NCBI GenBank assembly: GCA_905214825.1
Contig: CAJMNV010000091.1
Coordinates: 1-8,056 of the forward strand
Reading direction: 5' to 3'
Source: an uncultured bacterium
GTDB lineage: Bacteria > Bacillota > Clostridia > Lachnospirales > Anaerotignaceae
Length of the DNA stretch: 8,056 bases
The notes under the pieces were generated by a model. It was not told where the DNA came from. It ran no database searches and was given only the letters and a program-made list of their open reading frames with translations. The position numbers were made by a program, and so were the translations under genes. Shown piece after piece: positions 1 to 5,780 of the stretch. Every line of letters starts with the position of its first letter. Positions within the stretch are counted from its first letter, which is position 1.

Positions 1-628
1 TGTATTGCTGAAAGATAAAAAAGATTTGGGTCTGCATACAGAAATGTTTACAGATAGCATGGTGGATTTGTTGGAATGTGGTGCAGTAACCAATATGAAA
101 AAACCAATCCATGTTGGAAAAACGGTGGCAACATTGGCTTGGGGTTCCAAAAAAATGTATGATTTTATGGACGACAACCCTGCATTTGAAATGTATCCAG
201 TAAGTTATATCAACAATCCAAGTGTGATTGCACAACATGACAATTTTGTTTCTGTAAATTCTTGTGTGGAAGTGGACTTGTTTGGGCAAGTATGTTCTGA
301 AAGCATTGGCACAAAACATTACAGCGGTTCTGGTGGTCAGTTGGACTTTGTAAGAGGTGCAAATATGTCCAAAGGTGGCAAAGGCTTTATTGCAATGCTT
401 TCTACAACAAAAGGTGGCACAATTTCTAAAATCAAACCAATATTGACACCAGGTTCTATTGTAACAACACCTAGAAATGAAGTGGATTTCTTGGTAACTG
501 AAAATGGTATTGTACGTCTGAAAGGACAAACAGCAAGCCAAAGAGCAAAACTGCTCATTTCTTTGGCAGCACCACAATTTAGAGAAGAACTTGAATTTGA
601 AGCAAAGAAAATGAATTTGATTATCTGA
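1..628 (+). CDS. Acetyl-CoA hydrolase/CoA-transferase family protein, C-terminal part (5' end outside window)
   Basis: This is the C-terminal part (about 208 residues) of a class I CoA-transferase of the acetyl-CoA hydrolase / 4-hydroxybutyrate CoA-transferase / butyryl-CoA:acetate CoA-transferase family. These cytosolic enzymes move CoA between short-chain acyl-CoA and a carboxylate such as acetate. The frame is already open at the left edge (codons start at base 2) and ends at TGA 626-628. Family members are usually about 430-450 residues, so roughly half is missing. The segment LGLHTEM carries the Glu (codon 41-43) that aligns with the catalytic glutamate forming the glutamyl-CoA intermediate. 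Further family blocks are VSVNSCVEVDLFGQVCSESIG, GSGGQLDFVRGA (bases about 326-361) and the TTPRNEVDFLVTENG region, where family members more often have SRND and TEYG. The acyl substrate cannot be told from this half; fermentative butyrate or 4-hydroxybutyrate metabolism is a guess. A strong terminator follows, so it is the last gene of its transcript. Confidence 0.9.
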   Translation, partial: VLLKDKKDLGLHTEMFTDSMVDLLECGAVTNMKKPIHVGKTVATLAWGSKKMYDFMDDNPAFEMYPVSYINNPSVIAQHDNFVSVNSCVEVDLFGQVCSESIGTKHYSGSGGQLDFVRGANMSKGGKGFIAMLSTTKGGTISKIKPILTPGSIVTTPRNEVDFLVTENGIVRLKGQTASQRAKLLISLAAPQFREELEFEAKKMNLII

Positions 629-643
629 TAAAAAAATGATGAG

Positions 644-681
644 AAAAAACCGATACCCCAAATAAGGTATCGGTTTTTTTT
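644..681 (+). terminator. Rho-independent terminator after the CoA-transferase gene
   Basis: Perfect stem ccgatacc (650-657) with ggtatcgg (666-673) and an 8-base loop, followed by eight T (674-681). Six A (644-649) before the stem pair with the T run and lengthen it to 14 bp, so it could also act on transcripts from the other strand. It begins 15 bases after the stop codon and separates this gene from the next promoter. Confidence 0.93.
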
Positions 682-692
682 GAAAAATTATT

Positions 693-722
693 TTGACAAA
701 TTGGGAACATTTGTGCTATAAC
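693..722 (+). promoter_or_regulatory. Sigma-A-type promoter with extended -10, for the dCMP deaminase gene
   Basis: A perfect -35 TTGACA (693-698), an 18-base spacer and -10 TATAAC (717-722), preceded by TG one base upstream (714-715), which makes an extended -10. The expected start of transcription is near 729, about 25 bases before the ATG. It lies directly behind the terminator at 644-681, so the downstream gene appears to be its own transcription unit. Confidence 0.75.
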
Positions 723-753
723 AGGAAAGAATATCAATCAGAAAGGATTTAGA

Positions 754-1200
754 ATGATGAGAGCAAGTTGGGACGAATATTTTATGGAAATCGCAGAAAT
801 TGTAAAAACACGTTCCACCTGTTTGAGAAGACAGGTGGGAGCAGTGATTGTAAAAGATAATCGCATTATTACAACGGGGTACAATGGGGCACCAGCAGGG
901 TTGATGCATTGTACGGATATGGGAGGCTGTGAACGGGAAAAATTGGGTATTCCTTCTGGACAACGCCATGAGCTTTGCAGAGCATTGCATGCAGAGCAAA
1001 ATGCCATCATTCAAGCCGCAAAATTGGGCATTTCCACAGATGGTGGTACGATATACATCACATTACAGCCTTGTGTGATTTGTGCAAAAATGCTTATCAA
1101 TGCAGGTATTACTCGTATTGTACATAAGGGGGAATATCCTGATGAATTGTCTAAAAAAATATTAGAAGAAGCGAATATTGAAGTCATAAAAATGACATAA
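754..1200 (+). CDS. comEB: dCMP deaminase (ComEB family)
   Basis: A zinc-dependent deoxycytidylate deaminase of the cytidine/deoxycytidylate deaminase superfamily, 148 residues, a normal length. It converts dCMP to dUMP in the cytosol and so feeds thymidylate synthesis. The signature is complete: LRRQVGAVIV (24-33), TGYNG (41-45) of the substrate-binding loop, HAE (H79 zinc ligand, E81 proton shuttle) and PCVIC (C107 and C110 zinc ligands). The C59 and H72 region also resembles the second-metal and regulatory insert of dCMP deaminases. AAAGGA (742-747) gives 6 bases to ATG 754 and 9 to ATG 757, so either start is possible and they differ by one Met. The name comEB comes from the Bacillus competence locus; here there is no comEA or comEC next to it, so a housekeeping nucleotide role is the safer reading. 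It is flanked by its own promoter and a dyad, and looks monocistronic. Confidence 0.93.
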   Translation: MMRASWDEYFMEIAEIVKTRSTCLRRQVGAVIVKDNRIITTGYNGAPAGLMHCTDMGGCEREKLGIPSGQRHELCRALHAEQNAIIQAAKLGISTDGGTIYITLQPCVICAKMLINAGITRIVHKGEYPDELSKKILEEANIEVIKMT

Positions 1201-1216
1201 CATATTTGATAAAAAT

Positions 1217-1236
1217 GTTCGTATTAAAATACGAAC
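1217..1236. repeat. Perfect AT-rich inverted repeat between comEB and ftsK
   Basis: Nine-base perfect arms, gttcgtatt (1217-1225) and aatacgaac (1228-1236), around a central AA, starting 16 bases after the comEB stop. A-runs lie on both sides (1211-1215 and 1237-1242). No T tract follows on the plus strand, so it is not a standard terminator for comEB. On the minus strand the hairpin is followed by ATTTTTA, but no minus-strand gene is seen. It could be an inefficient terminator or processing hairpin, or a protein-binding palindrome. Its half-sites face opposite to a Bacillus-type LexA box (GAAC-N4-GTTC). Of the rest of 1201-1388, only the ftsK promoter and ribosome binding site are recognisable. 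Confidence 0.55.
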
Positions 1237-1320
1237 AAAAAATGATGCTGTTTTTGTAGAAAAATCAAATAAAAATAAAAACCATGACGAAAAAAGAAAC
1301 AAACGTTCCTATGGTTTTGT

Positions 1321-1349
1321 TTGATTTGGGATATGATTTGCTGTATAAT
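1321..1349 (+). promoter_or_regulatory. Probable sigma-A promoter for ftsK
   Basis: TTGATT (1321-1326), a 17-base spacer and a perfect TATAAT (1344-1349). Transcription would start near 1355-1357, about 33 bases before the TTG start at 1389. This placement means the in-frame ATG at 1284 would lie upstream of the transcript and could not be the start codon. Confidence 0.6.
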
Positions 1350-1376
1350 ATTTTATTGATATGTATTTTGAGTTTT

Positions 1377-1387
1377 GAGGTGAGGGG
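1377..1387 (+). promoter_or_regulatory. Ribosome binding site that fixes the TTG start of ftsK
   Basis: The purine-rich stretch GAGGTGAGGGG sits just before TTG 1389; AGGTGA (1378-1383) leaves 5 bases to the start. No comparable site precedes ATG 1284, which is preceded by an A-rich stretch ending in CC. Together with the promoter at 1321-1349 this selects TTG 1389. Confidence 0.7.
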
Positions 1388-1388
1388 A

Positions 1389-2210
1389 TTGGCAGAGAAA
1401 GGCAAAAGCACAACCAAAATGATGGGCAAACAAACAAAAGGAAAACCTGTGAAAAAAGCGGCAAAACCCAGACAAACCACAAAAATGCAGGCACATGTTA
1501 CATATTTTGGCGATAGCATATTAGATGAAGTGATATTGATATTGCTGATTGTGATTTCGGCAGTAATATTGTTCAGTTTACTGACAAGCCATATGGGCGT
1601 GGTTGGAGAAATGTTGCGAGGTGTGTTTTTGGGGCTGTTTGGTTTTGGCGGTATTTTTGTGCCATTGGGTGTAATAGGATATTGTGTTTGGCTGCTTGTG
1701 GCAAAAAAAACAGATGGTGCAATGTTGAAAGTTTTCGGCACTATCTTGGCAGTGTTGACCATTTCTGCAGCAGCTTATTTGTTTCATCCTATGAAAATTA
1801 CAGAGAATATGTCATTTTTTCAAAAAGCAGCAACATTGTATCAAAATGGAGGGTTGAAAGGCGGCGGACTTTTAGGGGGCTTGCTGGGTGGCGGTTTGTA
1901 TCAAATGTTGGGCGGATTGGGCAGTATAATTGTGATTGTGGCATTGGTTGTGATTGCTTTGATTTTGATAACAGGACATTCTTTTTTTCAAGCCATGGGG
2001 ACATTTGCGGTGTATGAAAAAAACAAACACGAAAAAAGGAAAGAAAGAGTGGCAGAACTGCGAGAAGCAACAAAAACGCAAAAAAAAACGGACAAATCTA
2101 AGAAAAAAGAAAACGTTTTAATATTGAGTTGGAAGAACAGCAAAAACCACAAAAAATATTGGAAATTCAAGAAACCGTGTTTTGCAAAACAAAACAAAAT
2201 TATCCTATAA
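1389..2210 (+). CDS. ftsK: DNA translocase FtsK/SpoIIIE, N-terminal membrane part (gene split by a frame break)
   Basis: This is the membrane-anchoring half of a septal DNA translocase. Read from TTG 1389 it begins with a basic cytoplasmic tail (KGKSTTK, KGKPVKKAAKPR). Four hydrophobic segments follow, at about residues 44-65, 76-104, 112-132 and 178-199. A glycine-rich extracytoplasmic stretch (about 153-179) lies before the last helix, which ends in ITGHSFFQ. This matches the four-helix FtsK_4TM region of Gram-positive FtsK/SpoIIIE. A charged Lys/Arg/Glu linker starts at about 210. From about residue 240 the frame stops looking like linker (LSWKNSKNHKKYWKFKKPCF) and ends at 2208-2210, while the natural continuation lies in the -1 frame. 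The 273-residue product as written has no motor. The start is TTG, supported by its ribosome binding site and by a promoter lying inside the longer open frame that begins at 1284. As the sequence stands this would be a pseudogene unless the break is a sequencing error or is recoded. Confidence 0.85.
   Translation: MAEKGKSTTKMMGKQTKGKPVKKAAKPRQTTKMQAHVTYFGDSILDEVILILLIVISAVILFSLLTSHMGVVGEMLRGVFLGLFGFGGIFVPLGVIGYCVWLLVAKKTDGAMLKVFGTILAVLTISAAAYLFHPMKITENMSFFQKAATLYQNGGLKGGGLLGGLLGGGLYQMLGGLGSIIVIVALVVIALILITGHSFFQAMGTFAVYEKNKHEKRKERVAELREATKTQKKTDKSKKKENVLILSWKNSKNHKKYWKFKKPCFAKQNKIIL
2102..2128 (+). other. ftsK: Position of the ftsK frame break (one base missing, or -1 shift)
   Basis: The upstream half is read with codons at 2100, 2103 and 2106; the downstream half has codons at 2102, 2105 and 2108. 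The downstream frame has TAA at 2099-2101, so the switch must come after that. By 2129 it already reads as linker (ELEEQQKPQK), whereas the upstream frame reads as nonsense beyond about 2120. One extra base restores a single gene. Candidates are A6 (2103-2108), A4 (2110-2113) and T4 (2116-2119). An added T gives KKKENVFNIELEEQQ; an added A gives KKKRKRFNIELEEQQ. The in-phase heptamer is G AAA AAA, not the standard A AAA AAG, and no stimulating stem-loop or upstream Shine-Dalgarno element is evident nearby. Confidence 0.75.
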
Positions 2211-3886
2211 AACAAAAAGAACCGATTTATGATTATGTCAAAGAAATCAAACAAGAAGAACCAAAAAGAGATTTTCGTGTGGTGGTAGGTGGCAAACTTT
2301 TAGAAGAATTGGAACAAGAACAGCAAAAAAAAGAACAATATATCGCAGAACAAATTGCGTATCCAGAAAAAGAACAACCAGAAAATGATATAAATATGCA
2401 TCACATCAACCAAATGACACCAGAACAACCATATCAATTCCCACCAATGGATTTGTTAGGAAAAGACAATGGAAATGTTTTGTCTACCAATAAAGCGGAA
2501 ATGATTGAAAATGCAAAAAAATTGGAAAATACACTGCAAAGTTTTGGTGTTGATGCAAAAGTACTGCAAATCAATAAAGGCCCGACTGTGACAAGATATG
2601 AAATATCACCAAGCCAAGGAGTGAAAGTCAGTAAAATTGTCAATCTAGCCGATGATATTGCTTTGAATTTGGCAGCAAGCGGTATTCGTATTGAAGCACC
2701 CATTCCGGGAAAAGCGGCAGTCGGTATTGAAGTGCCAAATAAAGAAACACAGCCAGTTTATTTAAGGTCTGTATTGGAAAGTAAGGCATTTCAAAAACAC
2801 CATTCAAAATTGGCATTTGCTTTGGGACAAGATATTGCCGGCAATCCGGTTGTGACAGATATTGCAAAAATGCCGCATTTGCTTATTGCAGGGGCAACAG
2901 GCAGTGGCAAAAGTGTTTGTATCAACACACTGATTACCAGTATATTGTATAAAGCAGACCCAAAAGAAGTCAAATTGTTACTGGTTGACCCAAAAGTGGT
3001 GGAATTGAGTGTGTATAATGGTATCCCACATTTGCTGATACCTGTTGTGACAGACCCGCAAAAGGCATCATCTGCATTGCATTGGGCTGTGCGTGAAATG
3101 TTAAAAAGATATAATGACTTTGCGGCATGTGGTGTACGTGATATAAAAGGTTTTAATGATATGAAACAAGTACAAGAAAAATCAAATGAAAAAATGCCAC
3201 AAATAGTGATTATCATTGATGAATTGGCAGATTTGATGATGGCAGTAGCTGGTGATGTGGAAGATGCCATTTGTAGATTGGCACAAATGGCGAGAGCAGC
3301 AGGTATGCATTTAATCATTGCCACGCAACGTCCATCGGTAGATGTCATTACAGGCGTAATCAAAGCAAATATTCCGTCTAGATTGGCGTTTGCGGTTTCT
3401 TCTGGCACAGACTCTCGTACCATATTGGATATGGTGGGGGCAGAAAAATTGCTTGGAAAAGGGGATATGTTGTTTTATCCAACAGGACAAAGCAAACCTG
3501 CACGTATGCAAGGGGCTTTTGTCACGGATAAAGAAGTGGAAAACATTGTGGCATTTTTAAAAGAAAATGCTTGTCCGACTTATACAGAAGAAATGGTGGA
3601 ACAAATTACCACAACGAAAAAATTATCGACATCTGACAATGTAGACTATGATGCATTTTATAAACAGGCTGTGGCATTTGTCATAGAAAAACAAAAAGCA
3701 TCGACTTCTATGCTACAACGACAATTTCGCATTGGGTATAACCGTGCGGCAAGGTTGATGGATACATTGGAAGCAAACGGTATTGTGGGACCAAGTGACG
3801 GCAGCAAACAAAGAAAAGTACTATGTACACAAAATGAAGCGGCACAAATGCAATCTTCATCGGTACAAACAGACAATATGCAATGA
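2129..3886 (+). CDS. ftsK: DNA translocase FtsK/SpoIIIE, motor and gamma domains (second part of the split gene)
   Basis: The cytoplasmic part of the ATP-driven hexameric pump that moves chromosomal DNA through the division or sporulation septum. Residues counted from TTG 2129: an E/Q/K-rich linker (1 to about 110), then the alpha domain with GPTVTRYEI (151-159) and DDIALNLA (175-182). The RecA-like beta domain has Walker A GATGSGKS (255-262), Walker B IVIIIDELADL (359-369; D364, E365) and the ATQRPSVDVITG block (398-409). The C-terminal winged-helix gamma domain (about 506-567) has the RQFRIGYNRAARLMD helix that reads polar DNA sequences in this family. All expected motifs are intact, which argues against long-standing decay. 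There is no ribosome binding site before TTG 2129, so independent translation is unlikely. Joined to the upstream half it makes about 832 residues, a normal FtsK length. It ends with TGA 3884-3886, about seven bases before the -35 of the next promoter. Confidence 0.9.
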   Translation: MEEQQKPQKILEIQETVFCKTKQNYPIKQKEPIYDYVKEIKQEEPKRDFRVVVGGKLLEELEQEQQKKEQYIAEQIAYPEKEQPENDINMHHINQMTPEQPYQFPPMDLLGKDNGNVLSTNKAEMIENAKKLENTLQSFGVDAKVLQINKGPTVTRYEISPSQGVKVSKIVNLADDIALNLAASGIRIEAPIPGKAAVGIEVPNKETQPVYLRSVLESKAFQKHHSKLAFALGQDIAGNPVVTDIAKMPHLLIAGATGSGKSVCINTLITSILYKADPKEVKLLLVDPKVVELSVYNGIPHLLIPVVTDPQKASSALHWAVREMLKRYNDFAACGVRDIKGFNDMKQVQEKSNEKMPQIVIIIDELADLMMAVAGDVEDAICRLAQMARAAGMHLIIATQRPSVDVITGVIKANIPSRLAFAVSSGTDSRTILDMVGAEKLLGKGDMLFYPTGQSKPARMQGAFVTDKEVENIVAFLKENACPTYTEEMVEQITTTKKLSTSDNVDYDAFYKQAVAFVIEKQKASTSMLQRQFRIGYNRAARLMDTLEANGIVGPSDGSKQRKVLCTQNEAAQMQSSSVQTDNMQ

Positions 3887-3892
3887 TGGATA

Positions 3893-3921
3893 TTGACAAA
3901 ATGGTATGGATATAGTACCAT
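3893..3921 (+). promoter_or_regulatory. Probable promoter of the fhs-folD-rimO-pgsA cluster
   Basis: A perfect -35 TTGACA (3893-3898), exactly 17 bases, then TACCAT (3916-3921; four of six match the -10 consensus). Transcription would start near 3928, one or two bases before helix P1 of the riboswitch, which is the usual arrangement. The weak -10 lies in the right arm of an inverted repeat (3898-3924). Confidence 0.6.
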
Positions 3922-3924
3922 TTT
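3898..3924. repeat. Perfect inverted repeat overlapping the fhs promoter
   Basis: Nine-base perfect arms, aaaatggta (3898-3906) and taccatttt (3916-3924), with a 9-base centre. The left arm starts at the last base of the -35 and the right arm contains the whole proposed -10. It may be a weak terminator for ftsK transcripts, since a short T4 ends it and the stem has only two G-C pairs. It may equally be an operator for a dimeric repressor. The sequence alone does not decide. Confidence 0.5.
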
Positions 3925-3928
3925 ACTA

Positions 3929-4026
3929 GGTCATATGACTGACGGAAGTGGAACAAACCACATGAAGTATGACATACAAAATGCCGACCGTCTGGGCAAG
4001 TAACGCTTGGACTGTCGGCTTTTTTC
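3929..4026 (+). ncRNA. ZTP riboswitch (pfl motif) in the fhs leader
   Basis: An aptamer that senses ZMP/ZTP (AICAR phosphates), the signal of 10-formyl-THF shortage. Helix P1 is gtcata (3930-3935) with tatgac (3968-3973). Directly inside it comes TGACTG (3936-3941), as in known pfl RNAs. P2 is gtgg (3948-3951) with ccac (3958-3961) and an AACAAA loop, followed by ATGAAG back to P1. After a short linker comes CCGTCTGGGC (3988-3997), an exact match to the most conserved pfl block, CCGNCUGGGC, which holds the ligand-binding P3 segment. P3 is enclosed by a terminator stem (3983-4019). Placement just before fhs is a typical genomic context for this class. By analogy it should be an ON switch: ligand binding stabilises P3 and prevents termination. 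Confidence 0.93.
3983..4025 (+). terminator. Riboswitch-controlled intrinsic terminator before fhs
   Basis: Stem gccgac (3983-3988) with gtcggc (4014-4019), followed by six T (4020-4025). An inner helix, caag (3997-4000) with cttg (4006-4009), and possible gtc/gac pairing (3990-3992 with 4010-4012) extend it. It shares bases with the conserved P3 block (3988-3997) of the ZTP aptamer, so ligand binding and termination should compete. It ends 57 bases before the fhs start. Confidence 0.88.
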
Positions 4027-4065
4027 AAGAACGACAGACACAAGCAGGAGCAAAAGCATTGTATC

Positions 4066-4074
4066 AGAGAGGAG
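4066..4074 (+). promoter_or_regulatory. Ribosome binding site that fixes the GTG start of fhs
   Basis: AGAGAGGAG; the AGGAG core (4070-4074) is 8 bases before GTG 4083. The in-frame ATG at 3969 lies inside riboswitch helix P1 and the frame from there runs through the terminator, so it is not the start. Confidence 0.85.
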
Positions 4075-4082
4075 TTTTTGAA

Positions 4083-5753
4083 GTGAAAACAGATTTGCAA
4101 ATTGCACAAGAATGTATTATGGAACCCATTACAAATATTGCACAAAAAGCAGGTATCCCTGATGAATATGTGGAATGTTATGGCAAATACAAAGCAAAAA
4201 TCAGTGATAAATATTATGATAAAATCAAACAAAATCCAGATGCAAAATTGATACTGGTAACGGCGGTAAATCCTACCCCTGCAGGCGAAGGCAAAACCAC
4301 AGTGACAATTGGTTTGACACAAGCATTGCAACAAATGGGCAAAAATGCCATCACTTGTTTGAGAGAACCATCTCTTGGTCCTTGTATGGGTGTCAAAGGT
4401 GGTGCGGCAGGTGGCGGTTATGCACAGGTTGTGCCAATGGAAGATATTAACTTGCATTTTACAGGAGATTTGCACGCCATTACAACCGCAAACAATTTGC
4501 TGGCATCTATGGTGGACAACCATATTCAACAAGGAAATGAACTCAATATTGACCCCAGAAAAGTGACATGGAAAAGAGTTGTGGATTTGAATGATAGACA
4601 ACTGCGTCATGTGATTTCCGGTTTGGGTGGCAAAGTCAATGGTACACCAAGAGAAGATAGTTTCCAGATTACCGTGGCATCTGAAATTATGGCGATATTC
4701 TGTTTGGCAAATGATATTCATGATTTGAAAGAAATGTTGGGCAAAATCATTGTTGGTTACACATATGATGATGAACCTGTGACAGCAAAGCAAGTCGGTG
4801 CAGATGGGGCGATGACGGTATTGCTCAAAGATGCACTTCAGCCCAATTTGGTACAAACATTGGAACATACACCTGCAATCATTCATGGTGGTCCATTTGC
4901 CAACATTGCACATGGTTGTAACAGTGTCAGAGCTACAAAATTTGCGATGAAATTGGCGGATTATGTGGTGACAGAAGCTGGTTTTGGTGCGGATTTGGGT
5001 GCAGAAAAATTCTTTGATATCAAATGCAGAAAGGCAGGTATCAAACCAGATGCGGTGGTGCTTGTGGCAACCATTCGTGCATTGAAATATAATGGTGGTG
5101 TGGAAAAAGCAGATTTGAGCAATGAAAATCTAGAGGCATTGCAAAAAGGTTTTGTGAATTTGGAAAAACATATTGAAAATATACAAAAATATGGTGTGCC
5201 TGTTGTGGTGACATTGAACCATTTTGTGGCAGATACAGATGCAGAAGTGGAATATGTTAAAACACGTTGTGAACAAATGGGAGCAACATTTGCAGTTGCA
5301 AAAGTTTGGGCAGATGGTGGTGCAGGCGGTAAGGCTTTGGCTGAAAAAGTGCTGGATACACTAGAAACAAAACAAAATGATTTCAAAGTATTATATGATG
5401 ACGCACTTTCTATTGAAGAAAAAATCAATAAGGTTTGTAAAGAAATTTATGGGGCAGGGCAAGTGTATTTTTCTGCGGCAGCCAAAAAAACATTGGCACA
5501 GATAGAAAAATTGGGATTTTCTCATTTCCCTGTATGTATTGCAAAAACACAATATTCTTTGTCTGATGACCCAAAATTGTTGGGCCGCCCCGAAGGTTTT
5601 GATGTAACTGTGAAAGAAATTCGTATTTCTGCTGGTGCTGGTTTTGTGGTAGTGTTATTGGGTGATGTCATGACAATGCCCGGACTGCCCAAAAAACCTG
5701 CTGCATTGCAAATTGATATTGATGCAGATGGTAACATTGTTGGTTTATTCTAA
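4083..5753 (+). CDS. fhs: Formate-tetrahydrofolate ligase (10-formyl-THF synthetase)
   Basis: Joins formate to tetrahydrofolate using ATP, giving 10-formyl-THF in the cytosol. It is the entry step of the methyl branch of the Wood-Ljungdahl pathway and a supply of formyl groups for purine synthesis. Read from GTG 4083 the protein is 556 residues, the usual bacterial length, and starts MKTDLQIAQEC as family members do. Residues from this start: P-loop TPAGEGKTT (65-73), REPSLGPCMGVKGGAAGGG (94-112), HFTGD (125-129), HGGPFANIAHGCNS (268-281), EAGFGADLGAEKF (298-310) and, near the C-terminus, ISAGAGFVVVLLGDVMTMPGLP. The gene is complete and shows no damage. A ZTP riboswitch precedes it and folD follows after 27 bases, so the two probably share a transcript. 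Having Fhs does not by itself show acetogenesis; many fermenting Clostridia carry it for purine and one-carbon supply. Confidence 0.97.
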   Translation: MKTDLQIAQECIMEPITNIAQKAGIPDEYVECYGKYKAKISDKYYDKIKQNPDAKLILVTAVNPTPAGEGKTTVTIGLTQALQQMGKNAITCLREPSLGPCMGVKGGAAGGGYAQVVPMEDINLHFTGDLHAITTANNLLASMVDNHIQQGNELNIDPRKVTWKRVVDLNDRQLRHVISGLGGKVNGTPREDSFQITVASEIMAIFCLANDIHDLKEMLGKIIVGYTYDDEPVTAKQVGADGAMTVLLKDALQPNLVQTLEHTPAIIHGGPFANIAHGCNSVRATKFAMKLADYVVTEAGFGADLGAEKFFDIKCRKAGIKPDAVVLVATIRALKYNGGVEKADLSNENLEALQKGFVNLEKHIENIQKYGVPVVVTLNHFVADTDAEVEYVKTRCEQMGATFAVAKVWADGGAGGKALAEKVLDTLETKQNDFKVLYDDALSIEEKINKVCKEIYGAGQVYFSAAAKKTLAQIEKLGFSHFPVCIAKTQYSLSDDPKLLGRPEGFDVTVKEIRISAGAGFVVVLLGDVMTMPGLPKKPAALQIDIDADGNIVGLF

Positions 5754-5780
5754 AAAACAAAAAAGGAGAATAGGTGCTTT

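Noticed and set aside
813..840. Inverted repeat in comEB (ccacctgt 815-822 with acaggtgg 831-838)
   Set aside because: It falls in codons for the strongly conserved STCLRRQVGAV segment of dCMP deaminases, so the protein sequence largely explains it.
1217..1236. LexA (SOS) box
   Set aside because: The half-sites are GTTC...GAAC, the reverse of the GAAC-N4-GTTC arrangement of Bacillota LexA sites.
1284..1388. Extended N-terminus of FtsK from ATG 1284
   Set aside because: No ribosome binding site precedes it. A promoter (1321-1349) lies inside this stretch, and TTG 1389 has a good ribosome binding site followed by a typical basic tail.
2100..2130. Programmed -1 ribosomal frameshifting in ftsK
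   Set aside because: The A AAA AAG heptamer present at 2103-2109 is out of phase, the in-phase site is G AAA AAA, and no downstream stem-loop or upstream Shine-Dalgarno stimulator is evident. It is kept only as a minor possibility.
3969..4082. Extended N-terminus of Fhs from ATG 3969
   Set aside because: The ATG lies in riboswitch helix P1 and the frame crosses the terminator. The family N-terminus and a strong ribosome binding site fit GTG 4083.
3708..4913. Long open frame (401 codons) on the minus strand across the end of ftsK, the riboswitch and fhs
   Set aside because: It runs antisense through two strongly recognised genes and a structured leader. Its translation is rich in Cys, His and Phe without any domain pattern, and it has no supporting context.
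4961..5428. Minus-strand open frame of 155 codons within fhs
   Set aside because: It is a shadow of fhs codon usage, with no ribosome binding site or recognisable domain.
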